From: a virus
DNA: 36,657 bases
Strand: one strand, 5' to 3'
IMG/VR virus record: IMGVR_UViG_3300042331_000354
Span: 1-36,657 of that record
Position 1 is the stretch's first letter. Each line of letters begins with the position of its first letter. Position numbers and translations under genes: made by a program. The notes under the pieces are model-generated. The model saw only the letters and a program-made list of their open reading frames with translations, was not told the DNA's origin and ran no database searches. Of this stretch, positions 20,576 to 27,907 are shown in pieces.

Positions 20576-21121
20576 ATGGCCCTGAAAAATGTGATCGTTG
20601 CTTTTTTGTCGAGCCGTGGGGGGCTGATCGTCCTTTCGGCGGTGGTCGCTGTGATCGCCAGGATCGTGCTGTGGCCGCTGACAACAAGGGACTGGGTTAT
20701 CGCTGGTTTGATTGTCGCGCTGTGGCCTACGTTCGAATACGTCGCCCATAGGTGGTTCTTGCACGAATGGACCTGGACACCGTTTCGCAAGACGCATGAT
20801 CGGCACCATGACGAGCCGACAACCGAAACGGGGTTGCCGGACCTGTGGGTGATCGCTGATTACTACTTGCTGTCGGTGGCGTTTGCGTTCGCAACTCCAG
20901 GAATGTACACCGCACACGCTACGGTCGCGGTGATGCTTTCGGTTTACGAGTTCATCCACTTTTCTTGCCATTGCAACTACGAGCCAAAAACGTGGTGGGG
21001 CTGGTCGGTTAGAGTGAATCACTTGCAGCACCACCGACTGCAAAGCGCAGACAGGTACGCGATGTCGCTACCGATTTTAAGGGTCAAGGGAAAAGAAAAT
21101 AAAGAGGTAAAAAGTGACTAG
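20576..21121 (+). CDS. Fatty acid hydroxylase / sterol desaturase superfamily membrane enzyme
   Basis: This 181-aa integral membrane protein has about four hydrophobic segments and the full histidine set of the di-iron superfamily: H58-x4-H63, H74-x2-H77-H78, H128-x3-H132 and H149-x2-H152-H153. These bind two irons and catalyse O2-dependent hydroxylation or desaturation of lipids, sterols or carotenoids. The small size suits the carotene-hydroxylase/fatty-acid 2-hydroxylase-like branch. It is a likely auxiliary metabolic gene that changes host membrane lipids or pigment. I cannot tell the substrate. It has the leader shared by its three upstream neighbours. Confidence 0.85.
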   Translation: MALKNVIVAFLSSRGGLIVLSAVVAVIARIVLWPLTTRDWVIAGLIVALWPTFEYVAHRWFLHEWTWTPFRKTHDRHHDEPTTETGLPDLWVIADYYLLSVAFAFATPGMYTAHATVAVMLSVYEFIHFSCHCNYEPKTWWGWSVRVNHLQHHRLQSADRYAMSLPILRVKGKENKEVKSD

Positions 21122-21419
21122 AGCAGACAAAAAAATCGATGGAGTCGTAAAGGTATATGAGTTTTTCCTTTGGTGGGAATCTTTCAAGGATCAGCATTGC
21201 GAGGGGCTCATTGCTACTATCAGGATACCAAACAAGCCTGCTGGATTGGTTGCGTTTCGATTCGACAAAGAATTGACAGTCGACGGAATCACGAAGAGCT
21301 ATCGTATTGAGCGAGTTAAAGAGCGCGAGCTGATTGAGTACTCTAACGGTCTTCCCTTGCTTGAAATCCACCTAAAGCAAGATATTGAAAAAATCAAATC
21401 AAAAGTGACCCACGATTAA
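21114..21419 (+). CDS. Hypothetical protein (101 aa)
   Basis: It starts with GTG 21114, 8 bp inside the hydroxylase gene, with AAAGAGG upstream. The sequence contains KVYEFFLWWESFKDQHCEGL and several Lys/Glu-rich stretches. No family is recognised. Base composition seems more AT-rich than that of neighbours, which could mean separate acquisition. Confidence 0.65.
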   Translation: MTRADKKIDGVVKVYEFFLWWESFKDQHCEGLIATIRIPNKPAGLVAFRFDKELTVDGITKSYRIERVKERELIEYSNGLPLLEIHLKQDIEKIKSKVTHD

Positions 21420-21467
21420 TTGCGTAGCGATTACACCAACAGAACCTGAGTAGTGAGGGATAAAGTA

Positions 21468-21692
21468 ATGCCGACAAAAGAACCAACACCGCCACCGCCA
21501 AGGCGAGGTCTATGCGAACATCAAGATGCGGAACTGATTCTTAATCTTGCGGTTCGATGGAGGCGTAGCCAAGTAGCAAAAGATTCAGTCGCAGAGACGG
21601 CTTACGCTCTCGCTCTTTCCAAAGCGATAGACTGCATGGTTCACGATTTGGCGAATCCACCTACCTCACCACCGCCACCGAAACCCAAGTAG
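21468..21692 (+). CDS. Small proline-flanked hypothetical protein (74 aa)
   Basis: ATG 21468 is preferred because GAGGG lies 8-9 nt upstream; GTG 21453 is an in-frame alternative. Both ends are proline-rich (PTPPPPRRG and PPTSPPPPKPK) around a helical core (AELILNLAVRWRRSQVAKDS). No family is recognised. Confidence 0.6.
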   Translation: MPTKEPTPPPPRRGLCEHQDAELILNLAVRWRRSQVAKDSVAETAYALALSKAIDCMVHDLANPPTSPPPPKPK

Positions 21693-21708
21693 CGAGGAAA
21701 AAGCAACG

Positions 21709-21954
21709 ATGATAATCTTTAAGAAACTACCCTCGTTTGAAAACACGAGACCGAAGGATGCGGTGGGCTCTTGGGTGATCGAGCTTGCTTGGATTTCTTA
21801 CTACTGGGAGGGGGTTGGCTGGCGTGCTTTTTCTTTCGGCGTATTCAAGATCAATCGCGGTGTTAAGGAGGGCGAACGAATGCTGACTCCAGAAAACATC
21901 CGAGGGTTCCGACGCGAGTACCGGATCTGGTTGCCTTGGGTGCGGGTGAAATAA
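21709..21954 (+). CDS. Small hypothetical protein (81 aa)
   Basis: It starts at ATG 21709 with GAGG upstream. The protein is rich in Trp and aromatics (SWVIELAWISYYWEGVGWRAFSF) and ends with a basic WLPWVRVK tail. No signal peptide is visible. Its stop overlaps the next start as TAATG. Confidence 0.6.
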   Translation: MIIFKKLPSFENTRPKDAVGSWVIELAWISYYWEGVGWRAFSFGVFKINRGVKEGERMLTPENIRGFRREYRIWLPWVRVK

Positions 21955-22169
21955 TGTTGCGACCTAAGTGCAGCTTCTGCGAAAAGCCTCTCAATGCACA
22001 AAGCCCTGTGAACGGTTGCCCGAGCTTTAGGTGCGAGGTTTGCAACGTGCGCGTCGTTGTCACAAACCAGTCATCAATGGAAAAAAAACTGCGTGCGTAT
22101 TATTGGCGTCTTGTTCGCAATCAAGGACTGATGAAACAGAAATGGCTAGAAGCCGAAACGGAAAAGTGA
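21954..22169 (+). CDS. Small zinc-ribbon protein (71 aa)
   Basis: The start is fixed by the TAATG overlap. CSFCEKP near residue 6 and CEVCNVRV near residue 27 form a four-cysteine zinc ribbon; the rest is a basic helix. It is one of a run of small zinc-ribbon genes between 19.5 and 22.4 kb. It may bind nucleic acid. Confidence 0.65.
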   Translation: MLRPKCSFCEKPLNAQSPVNGCPSFRCEVCNVRVVVTNQSSMEKKLRAYYWRLVRNQGLMKQKWLEAETEK

Positions 22170-22173
22170 AATA

Positions 22174-22443
22174 ATGGTTCGAGCCTACGTCATCGCGATC
22201 TGCGACAAGTGCGGCGGTGAGTACCGCAGCAACGGAAAAAGTAAGCGTTGCCAATATTGCCAACGTGGAGTCAGCGGACCCCCTAAGTCGGCTGATGTGG
22301 TCGCGGCGCATCGCTGCAAGAACTGTGGCCGGAAAATCACCACCAGGGATTGCCTGGGCTGCATGACCCTCCAAGGGATCGAATCTGCGAAAAAAGAACC
22401 CGTCCAGGTTTCTGAATCAGATCCGGTGGCGTTAGAGGAGTAG
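22174..22443 (+). CDS. Small protein with two zinc ribbons (89 aa)
   Basis: The Cys pairs are CDKC and CQYC in the first half, and CKNC and CLGC in the second half. That gives two complete four-cysteine sites. The last codons (PVALEE) are encoded by the GGTGGCGTTA motif at 22425, so the promoter of the next gene is embedded in this gene's end. Function is unknown. Confidence 0.65.
   Translation: MVRAYVIAICDKCGGEYRSNGKSKRCQYCQRGVSGPPKSADVVAAHRCKNCGRKITTRDCLGCMTLQGIESAKKEPVQVSESDPVALEE
22425..22434 (+). promoter_or_regulatory. Promoter-like motif GGTGGCGTTA, copy at 22425
   Basis: It overlaps the 3' end of the zinc-ribbon gene and ends 62 nt before the ERF start at 22497. Confidence 0.55.
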
Positions 22444-22496
22444 GGATTGAGTCGCTGGTGCGACGTTGTTTGTTGTCTTTTTTGGAGGGCTTTGAA

Positions 22497-23342
22497 ATGA
22501 TCGAGAGTTCGGAATCCATTGTTGAGCTGGCCGTCGCGCTGGCAAAGTTCCATGCTGATTGTCCAGTGATCGTTAAAGATACGGTCAACGGTCACTTCAA
22601 GAACAAGTACGCTGACCTGGGAACGATCCTTCGCGAGATCAATCCGGTGCTTGCAAAACACGGATTGTCGGTTCTGCAAATCCCGTTCAGCGATTTCTCA
22701 TTGGCAACCATGCTGTTGCATAGTTCCGGTCAGTTCATGCGGTCGGTCAGTATGATCCGCCCTACAGATGCGGTGGTACGTCGAGGGACTGGCGGCGAGC
22801 CCGACGTCAGGATCGTGACACCACAGGCGTATGCTTCGGCTTTGACCTACCAGCGACGGTACGCGCTTGCTGCATTGTTGAGTCTTTGCATCGACGACGA
22901 CGACGACGGGAACGCTGGAAGCGAGGGTGCGAAGACAGGTACTTTCATGGACCAAACGAATACGCTCCCGAAGGATGCCTTCGACGCAAAGCCGGAAACC
23001 AAACCGCAGCCACCAGCTCCCGCATCCAAGCCTGAAATGCTGTCCGAGACTCGCATCGGCGAAATCCTGACCATGATGGCCTCGGCAACCGAAGGGCAGA
23101 TTCCCAAGTTGGAACAGTCGCTGAACACTCACGGAATCCAACAGACGATCAGCAAGAGCGACTGGGCGATGCTGGCCGCTACAATGCTCTCACGAGCGAT
23201 CAACGTTGCGTCGAGCCCTGCCGAGCTTGCAAAGATTCCTGCAAAGCTGACAGCGTATCGAAGCAAGGGACTGCTCGCCGAGGATGCGTTTGCATCCCTG
23301 AGCGAATCACTGGCAAAGCGAACCGAGGAAATGAAGGGCTAG
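22497..23342 (+). CDS. erf: ERF family single-strand annealing protein
   Basis: This 281-aa protein carries the ERF hallmark: VNGHFKNKYADLGTILREINPVLAKHGLSVLQ (residues 30-61 region) and TPQAYASALTYQRRYALAALLSL, followed by the acidic CIDDDDDGN. ERF proteins form rings that anneal complementary strands for phage recombination or genome circularisation. The C-terminal 130 residues are variable. Start ATG 22497 has GGAGG 8 nt upstream. Functional partner: the RecE-like nuclease at 17899, about 3.8 kb away. Confidence 0.88.
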   Translation: MIESSESIVELAVALAKFHADCPVIVKDTVNGHFKNKYADLGTILREINPVLAKHGLSVLQIPFSDFSLATMLLHSSGQFMRSVSMIRPTDAVVRRGTGGEPDVRIVTPQAYASALTYQRRYALAALLSLCIDDDDDGNAGSEGAKTGTFMDQTNTLPKDAFDAKPETKPQPPAPASKPEMLSETRIGEILTMMASATEGQIPKLEQSLNTHGIQQTISKSDWAMLAATMLSRAINVASSPAELAKIPAKLTAYRSKGLLAEDAFASLSESLAKRTEEMKG

Positions 23343-23343
23343 G

Positions 23344-23643
23344 ATGTCTGACACTGGAAGAACCGTGAGAACGGACTTTGACATTTTGATCGAGTTGGTC
23401 GCTGCTCTTGCACCGGCCTATGTTGCGATCGATCCGGATCAAGAATGGTCAGCCGAAGATATTGCTTCGATGGCCGTTGACCAAGCACAAGCCATTCAAC
23501 TCGAACTGAAACGACGAAAGAAAAATGAGCGTGAAAACCAAGCTGGTAACAACAAGCCTTTTGAACCTCGACCCGAGACTCCAATGCCGGGAATCGGTAC
23601 CCGAGTCGATTATCAAAGAGTACGAAGAGGCGTGGAAGGATAA
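23344..23643 (+). CDS. Hypothetical protein with long overlap into the ParB-like gene
   Basis: It begins one base after the ERF stop, giving 99 aa. The first 60 residues (FDILIELVAALAPAYVAIDPDQEWSAED) look like a genuine helical protein; the last 39 residues lie in the 119-bp overlap with the ParB-like gene and are less convincing. The overlap is unusual for this compact genome, so part of the protein may be an extension fixed by drift. Confidence 0.5.
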   Translation: MSDTGRTVRTDFDILIELVAALAPAYVAIDPDQEWSAEDIASMAVDQAQAIQLELKRRKKNERENQAGNNKPFEPRPETPMPGIGTRVDYQRVRRGVEG

Positions 23644-24400
23644 GGTTGCTTTTCCACCTGTCCAGGTCTTCGAGGTTGACGGCGAACTGTTCGTGACCGA
23701 CGGTTTCTGCCGAGTGATGGCGGCGGCGAATATCGGCAAGTCGAAGATACCCGCGACGATCACGAAGGGGACGTTCAGCGATGCGGTCAGGGCGGCTTGC
23801 GGTGCAAACTACAACCACGGACTGCGGCGCACGAACGCCGACAAGCGCAAGGCTGCATTGATTGCGATCGCACAGTTCCCTGACGAGACGACGAGGGCCT
23901 TAGCCGAAATGTGCGGGGTGTCCCATGCCTACATCGGGAACCTGCGCGACGGCGAAAAGAAGATCGAGAAGCTGATCGACCAAGCGGCTGCGGGGGAAGT
24001 TCCGGATTTGGAAACGGAACCGAAAACCATAAAGCCGAAGCCTCAAACAAAAGTGCAAATCGGCTATGGGGAAGTTCCGGTATCGGGCTGGAAGTGCTCG
24101 GACTGCGCAGGCAAAACTCAGGTTCTAACCGATGGTGGGTACGCTTGCTCTGCGTGCCTTTGTCCGGTCGGGCAGATTGCAAAACCAGTCGAGACCAATG
24201 AAAACACTGAGGAACAGCAAGCCGAAGCCGATCCAATCTTGGAAACGTTTCCAAGCGGGACCGATCCGGAGCCGGAGAAAATGCCAGCGGTACACACCGC
24301 CTGGGGCCGGTTTATTCGGGCTTGCGAGGCTGCGAAATGCACGCCGGTCCTACAGGCTGAGATTGTTTCGATCACCAAGAAGCTTCGGGGGCTGCAATGA
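23525..24400 (+). CDS. ParB-like nuclease/DNA-binding protein with zinc ribbon
   Basis: This 291-aa protein has a ParB/Srx-like N-terminal domain (TDGFCRVMAAANIGKSKIPATI) and a phage-type helix-turn-helix (HGLRRTNADKRKAALIAI then RALAEMCGVSHAYIGNLR). After residue 185 there is a four-cysteine ribbon (CSDC...CSAC). No ParA is present, so plasmid-type partition is not indicated; phage ParB-like proteins may act in transcription or replication. It contains palindrome copy 6 at 24239. Confidence 0.75.
   Translation: MSVKTKLVTTSLLNLDPRLQCRESVPESIIKEYEEAWKDKVAFPPVQVFEVDGELFVTDGFCRVMAAANIGKSKIPATITKGTFSDAVRAACGANYNHGLRRTNADKRKAALIAIAQFPDETTRALAEMCGVSHAYIGNLRDGEKKIEKLIDQAAAGEVPDLETEPKTIKPKPQTKVQIGYGEVPVSGWKCSDCAGKTQVLTDGGYACSACLCPVGQIAKPVETNENTEEQQAEADPILETFPSGTDPEPEKMPAVHTAWGRFIRACEAAKCTPVLQAEIVSITKKLRGLQ
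24239..24254. repeat. Palindrome TTGGAAACGTTTCCAA, copy 6
   Basis: This perfect copy lies in the ParB-like gene, preceded by ATC, and encodes ILETFP as copies 1 and 2 do. A degenerate half-copy (AAACGTTTCCAG) is also at 35188-35199. Confidence 0.75.
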
Positions 24401-24459
24401 GCAAACCAGTTTTGCAAGTCGGGCCGGTTGAGTTGGCAGATGGATCAGAGGGGCTATGA
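24397..24459 (+). CDS. Very small coupled open frame (20 aa)
   Basis: The frame MSKPVLQVGPVELADGSEGL starts by an ATGA overlap with the ParB-like stop and ends by an ATGA overlap with the next start. It fills the gap exactly and would keep ribosomes coupled through the operon. Its start has GGGGGCTGCA just upstream, as in the next junctions. It may be a real micropeptide or only a coupling device. Confidence 0.4.
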   Translation: MSKPVLQVGPVELADGSEGL

Positions 24460-24692
24460 GCGACAACAAAAGACTACTGCCGGTCGGTACGCGAATCCAG
24501 TTCGTTAAGTCGATCTACGGAGCTGCCACCGGAGACAGTCCCGCTTGCATCTACGCCAAGAAGGGAGACGGCGGTGCTGTGACTGGACACGGAACGCCAG
24601 AAGGGCATTGGGTGAAGTGGGATAAATGGCCTCATGCGTTTGGGGCAGAATACGGTGTTGAGTTCGTTGCAGAAGGGGAGGGGCTGCAATGA
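24456..24692 (+). CDS. Hypothetical protein (78 aa)
   Basis: It starts at ATG 24456 after AGAGGGGCT. The sequence MSDNKRLLPVGTRIQFVKSIYG suggests a small beta-barrel-like fold, followed by GDGGAVTGHGTPEGHWVKWDKWPHAFG; this resembles short phage proteins with an SH3-like layout, though no family is sure. ATGA overlap with the next gene. Confidence 0.6.
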   Translation: MSDNKRLLPVGTRIQFVKSIYGAATGDSPACIYAKKGDGGAVTGHGTPEGHWVKWDKWPHAFGAEYGVEFVAEGEGLQ

Positions 24693-24898
24693 TCAATATC
24701 CGGTTCATTCACGACACCGAAACAAAAAAAGTATCATCGCTTAAATTTGTCTCGACAAAGGACGATGATGCAACATTGGATTTTCTGACGAAACTTTGTA
24801 GCGTGATGCTTCGCGGTGGCGTTGTAGTAATGGATCAAGGGCTTGCAACGGAAGTAACTTACGAAGCTCCTGGGGTTGATGTTGCTGAAGTTAAGTGA
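24689..24898 (+). CDS. Hypothetical protein (69 aa)
   Basis: Start fixed by the ATGA overlap with GGGGCTGCA upstream, the same junction as at the end of the ParB-like gene. It contains a copy of GGTGGCGTTG (24815) inside the coding sequence, probably by chance or as an internal site. No family recognised. Confidence 0.6.
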   Translation: MINIRFIHDTETKKVSSLKFVSTKDDDATLDFLTKLCSVMLRGGVVVMDQGLATEVTYEAPGVDVAEVK

Positions 24899-24905
24899 GG
24901 GAAAA

Positions 24906-26510
24906 ATGACCAACGGAAACTGGCCGCACCAAGACCTAGCCAAAGAACGAATCAGAGAGGCAAGAGCGCGAGGAATCAAGTCGGTGATCGCGGCTGCTCC
25001 CTGCGGGGCCGGGAAGTCGCGCGTGATGCAACAACTCACCGAAGAGGAGCGTTCCCAGGGTGGTTCGGTCCGGATCTATCTGCACCGGACCATGCTGAAA
25101 GAGCAGCTATCGGAGTCATTCACCCGGGCCGGTTTGGACCACGGAATCATGGCTGCGGGTCACGAGTACGACGAATCAAAGCCGGTTCAGATTTGCATGA
25201 CCGATTCGGTGTTCGCTCGGGCAATTCGCAAGTCGAGTTGGGATCTTGGAAACCCAAGTTTGGTTCTGTTCGATGAGGCACATCTGCAAACCAAGAACAA
25301 GGCGATATCGATCGTCGAGGGTGGGTCGACCGACAACGGGGCAACCTGGGAAGGGCACAAGGCTCGGGGTGCGTTTGTGCTTGGCATGAGTGCAACTCCG
25401 GTAAACTGCGGGAGCATGTACGAGGAATTGATCGACTTTGGAACGTACTCGGAAATGAGGCGGGTCAAGGCTCACTTGCCGGTCAGGGTCTATTCTCCGA
25501 GCGAGATTGATTGCTCGGGTCTCAAGCAGGACGTCGACAATGAATTCAGCTCCAAGCAGCTCGAACCGAGGGCCTACAAGATTTTCGGCGATGCGTACTC
25601 GAACTGGCGCAAGCTGAACCCGGACAGCAAGCCGACGATCCTGTTTGCTCCATCGGTTCCGGCCTCAAGGTGGTTCGCCGAGGAATGGGCGAAGATGGGC
25701 GTACCGGTCGGACATATCGACGGCGAGACTTGCTTGCTCCCGCATCGAACCTCGACCGGAGCAATTCACCTGGAAACCTACGACACGACTGCCGAGACTC
25801 GAGCGCAGGTCATGGAGATGAGCAAGTCGGGCGAGATCAAAGTCTTGATGAACAGATTCATCCTTCGAGAAGCGATCGATATGCCGTGGTTGTATCATGG
25901 CATAGCGGCGACGGTGTTCGGGGGAATCGCAACCTATTTGCAGTCGGTCGGACGGATCCAAAGGTATTTCGCGGACTACGATTTCAAGATCCTTCAAGAC
26001 CATGGGGGATGCTACTGGCGACACGGAAGCCCGAACATGGATCGAGAATGGACGCTCGGCTGCACGAACAAGACGATAGCGCAGGGCAGAGCAACACGGA
26101 TCGCCAAGTCTGACAAGCCACAGGACGTTGAGGGGATCTGCTGTCCGAAGTGCAAGGTCTGGCGTCAGTACGGTCAGCGGTGTCCTGGATGCGGCCATGC
26201 TCACGCTCAGAGCGTCCGGTCGGTGCAAATGGTCAGCGGCGAGCTAAAGCTGATGCGAGGCTTGGTCACCAAGCAGAAGAAAAAGAAGGCTAAGAACGCG
26301 AACCAGATTTGGGTCTCGGTCCTGTACTCGATGAGCCGATCCGACAAGCCATGCAGCAGCGCAATCGCAGTCTGGAAGGCTCGTTGTGCGAAAGAAGGTG
26401 TTTGGGCCAACCCTGCTGAATTGCGATTTAAGCCACCGCAGCAGGGGTCGGTTGACTATCACAAGTTGGTTTGCGATGTGTTTCCCTGGACGCGAGCGAG
26501 GGTGTCATGA
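24906..26510 (+). CDS. Superfamily 2 DEAD/H helicase with C-terminal zinc ribbon
   Basis: This 534-aa protein starts at ATG 24906 with GAGGG upstream. Motifs: I APCGAGKS (31-38), II DEAH (123-126), III SAT (162-164) and VI QSVGRIQRYF near residue 360. Near residue 420 a ribbon CCPKCKVWRQYGQRCPGC is added, followed by a basic tail. It uses ATP to translocate on nucleic acid and probably helps phage replication or recombination, like other phage SF2 helicases. It overlaps the next gene as ATGA. Confidence 0.88.
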   Translation: MTNGNWPHQDLAKERIREARARGIKSVIAAAPCGAGKSRVMQQLTEEERSQGGSVRIYLHRTMLKEQLSESFTRAGLDHGIMAAGHEYDESKPVQICMTDSVFARAIRKSSWDLGNPSLVLFDEAHLQTKNKAISIVEGGSTDNGATWEGHKARGAFVLGMSATPVNCGSMYEELIDFGTYSEMRRVKAHLPVRVYSPSEIDCSGLKQDVDNEFSSKQLEPRAYKIFGDAYSNWRKLNPDSKPTILFAPSVPASRWFAEEWAKMGVPVGHIDGETCLLPHRTSTGAIHLETYDTTAETRAQVMEMSKSGEIKVLMNRFILREAIDMPWLYHGIAATVFGGIATYLQSVGRIQRYFADYDFKILQDHGGCYWRHGSPNMDREWTLGCTNKTIAQGRATRIAKSDKPQDVEGICCPKCKVWRQYGQRCPGCGHAHAQSVRSVQMVSGELKLMRGLVTKQKKKKAKNANQIWVSVLYSMSRSDKPCSSAIAVWKARCAKEGVWANPAELRFKPPQQGSVDYHKLVCDVFPWTRARVS

Positions 26511-27058
26511 GCTGGATGGAATTCACGAGCCGAAAACAACTCGCAGCATGGTTGCTGTTTTCCGATCAGGGGCTGCGGTTCCTGTCCTGGTTCTTTCGGA
26601 AGTACTACAAGAGCATAATGAACAGCGAAGCCGGCAACGCAGCCTACGAGTGGATCCGCTCGGAGGTGATCCGCGAGGAGCAGGAGCGAGGCTTAGCGCG
26701 TCGGATTGTGATCGAGCGATTTCCGGACGGGTTCATCAAAGTCTACGGGGAAAAAACTGACGTTGTGTTTATTCACCGATTGATTGTGACAAGCGACAAG
26801 GCTTTGGAACTGGACGAACAGTTGGCAGAACTCAGTTGCCCGAAACGGGCCAAGGAGACTTACGATGGCAGGGTGCTGGCAACGGATTTTTATCAGGGGC
26901 GAACCGTGGAGCAGGAGGCCAAGCGCAGAGCGAGGATTGCAATCTCAGCGGCGCTCGGTCGATCAGTGCCTACGAAGGATCGAGCGAACCCAAAACTTCG
27001 ATCTGGTGATAGCGTCGTTGGAGCTGGTCGAGTTTCAGGAAACGCCGGAGGTGTTTGA
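26507..27058 (+). CDS. Hypothetical protein (183 aa)
   Basis: Start by ATGA overlap with the helicase. The N-terminal part has aromatic-rich helices (WLLFSDQGLRFLSWFFRKYY), then a charged segment around EQERGLARRIVIERFPDG. The last third (after about residue 120) overlaps in another frame with the gene at 26865; residues up to KLRSGD look plausible, while the final GAGRVSGNAGGV looks like low-information sequence. No family recognised. Confidence 0.6.
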   Translation: MSWMEFTSRKQLAAWLLFSDQGLRFLSWFFRKYYKSIMNSEAGNAAYEWIRSEVIREEQERGLARRIVIERFPDGFIKVYGEKTDVVFIHRLIVTSDKALELDEQLAELSCPKRAKETYDGRVLATDFYQGRTVEQEAKRRARIAISAALGRSVPTKDRANPKLRSGDSVVGAGRVSGNAGGV

Positions 27059-27152
27059 TGGGATCTGCAAAGGCTGGGAAGGAAACTATCGCGACATGCT
27101 CAGAGAGCTCATTGAAGCCCTGGGAGATCAACGGCTACAGAGCCAAGTTTGA
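26865..27152 (+). CDS. Overlapping hypothetical protein (95 aa)
   Basis: ATG 26865 has a perfect AAGGAG 8-9 nt upstream. The frame overlaps the previous gene by 194 bp and the HNH gene by 95 bp. Its second half (NFDLVIASLELVEFQETPEVFDGICKG) reads like a real helical protein, with GC-rich third codon positions over 27003-27060, unlike the other frames there. The evidence therefore favours a real gene, but a frameshift joining it to the previous frame is also possible. Confidence 0.5.
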   Translation: MAGCWQRIFIRGEPWSRRPSAERGLQSQRRSVDQCLRRIERTQNFDLVIASLELVEFQETPEVFDGICKGWEGNYRDMLRELIEALGDQRLQSQV

Positions 27153-27513
27153 GTACGATGCGATGCGGTCGCTATTCGCTTGCTGCTGGGCCTGCAACGC
27201 GACACGCAAGCCGATGCAGTATTACGGGCCGTGGCTGATCGAACGAGCGCATATCGCAAACAAGCCCCGCAGGGAGGACCGCAGGCTGGTCGTCATGCTC
27301 TGCACGCTTTGTCACAAGTTCCAACACGGCGAACGATTGCCTGGGTTCGATCGTCCGAGGCTTACGGTCGGTCAGATGCTCGAACTAAAACGCGAGCGCG
27401 ATCCGGTGTGGTACGATCCAGAGTTCGTCCAGAAACATTCAGTCAGGCGGCTGCACTCCGAGCCGGTCGTAAATTGGTACTTCGAAGAAAGGATCCGGAA
27501 CCGTGGTAATTGA
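27058..27513 (+). CDS. HNH-type endonuclease
   Basis: ATG 27058 has GGAGG 7 nt upstream (151 aa); TTG 27112 is a later alternative because the first 18 residues look non-native. The core is CCWACN, then ERAHIANKPRRED and MLCTLCHKFQHG: two Cys pairs and the His residues of a zinc-structured HNH fold. Phage HNH nucleases nick or cut DNA, for example in packaging or recombination. It is followed by the RusA-like resolvase with an 11-bp overlap. Confidence 0.7.
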   Translation: MGSAKAGKETIATCSESSLKPWEINGYRAKFEYDAMRSLFACCWACNATRKPMQYYGPWLIERAHIANKPRREDRRLVVMLCTLCHKFQHGERLPGFDRPRLTVGQMLELKRERDPVWYDPEFVQKHSVRRLHSEPVVNWYFEERIRNRGN

Positions 27514-27871
27514 TCTCCCCTGGCCGAAAGGCGTGACGGCACACAATGAAAAACACTGGTCGGCCAAGGCGACGCCGATTGCTGGCTTGCGGCTGATCGC
27601 CAAGATGATCACCTTCGACCAGCTTGCTCGGGGTCAGGTGGCGGTCAAGGGGCCTCACGTGATCCACTATCGGTTCTTCGTTGGCGACAACAAGCACCGG
27701 GATCGGGCAAACATGATTCAGATGTGCAAAGCCTTCATCGATGGGATCGCCGACGCCGGGGGAATCGACGGGGACCACTGGCAGATTTCCTGGATTGGGA
27801 CGGTGGAGGTCGAGATTCGGGCAAAGAATCCTGGGGTCCGGCTGGAAATTTTGCCGAAAAAAATAGAGTAG
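27503..27871 (+). CDS. RusA-like Holliday junction resolvase
   Basis: This 122-aa protein starts with GTG 27503. LPWPKGVTAHNEKHWSAK corresponds to the RusA N-terminal LPxPPSxNxxxR pattern, and KHRDRANMIQMCKAFIDGIADAGGIDGDHWQI to the DxDNxxKxxxDxLxGxxxxDD metal site: acidic residues around 73-76 and in the GIDGDH end. RusA dimers resolve four-way junctions. Length matches the family (about 120 aa). The acidic pattern is slightly degenerate (D-R-A-N). Confidence 0.75.
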   Translation: MVIDLPWPKGVTAHNEKHWSAKATPIAGLRLIAKMITFDQLARGQVAVKGPHVIHYRFFVGDNKHRDRANMIQMCKAFIDGIADAGGIDGDHWQISWIGTVEVEIRAKNPGVRLEILPKKIE

Positions 27872-27907
27872 TTTGCGCCCTGGGGTGCTCGAAAACGGGC
27901 CCTTAGT

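Noticed and set aside
23525-24400. Plasmid-type partition system
   Set aside because: Only a ParB-like protein is present; no ParA ATPase gene or centromere-like iterons are near it. The palindrome was considered as a site, but it is scattered.
24815-24824. GGTGGCGTTG inside a gene, also 20875, 30414 and 6876 (partial)
   Set aside because: These lie deep in coding sequence with no gene start in reach and no T-rich tract upstream, so I did not list them as promoters.
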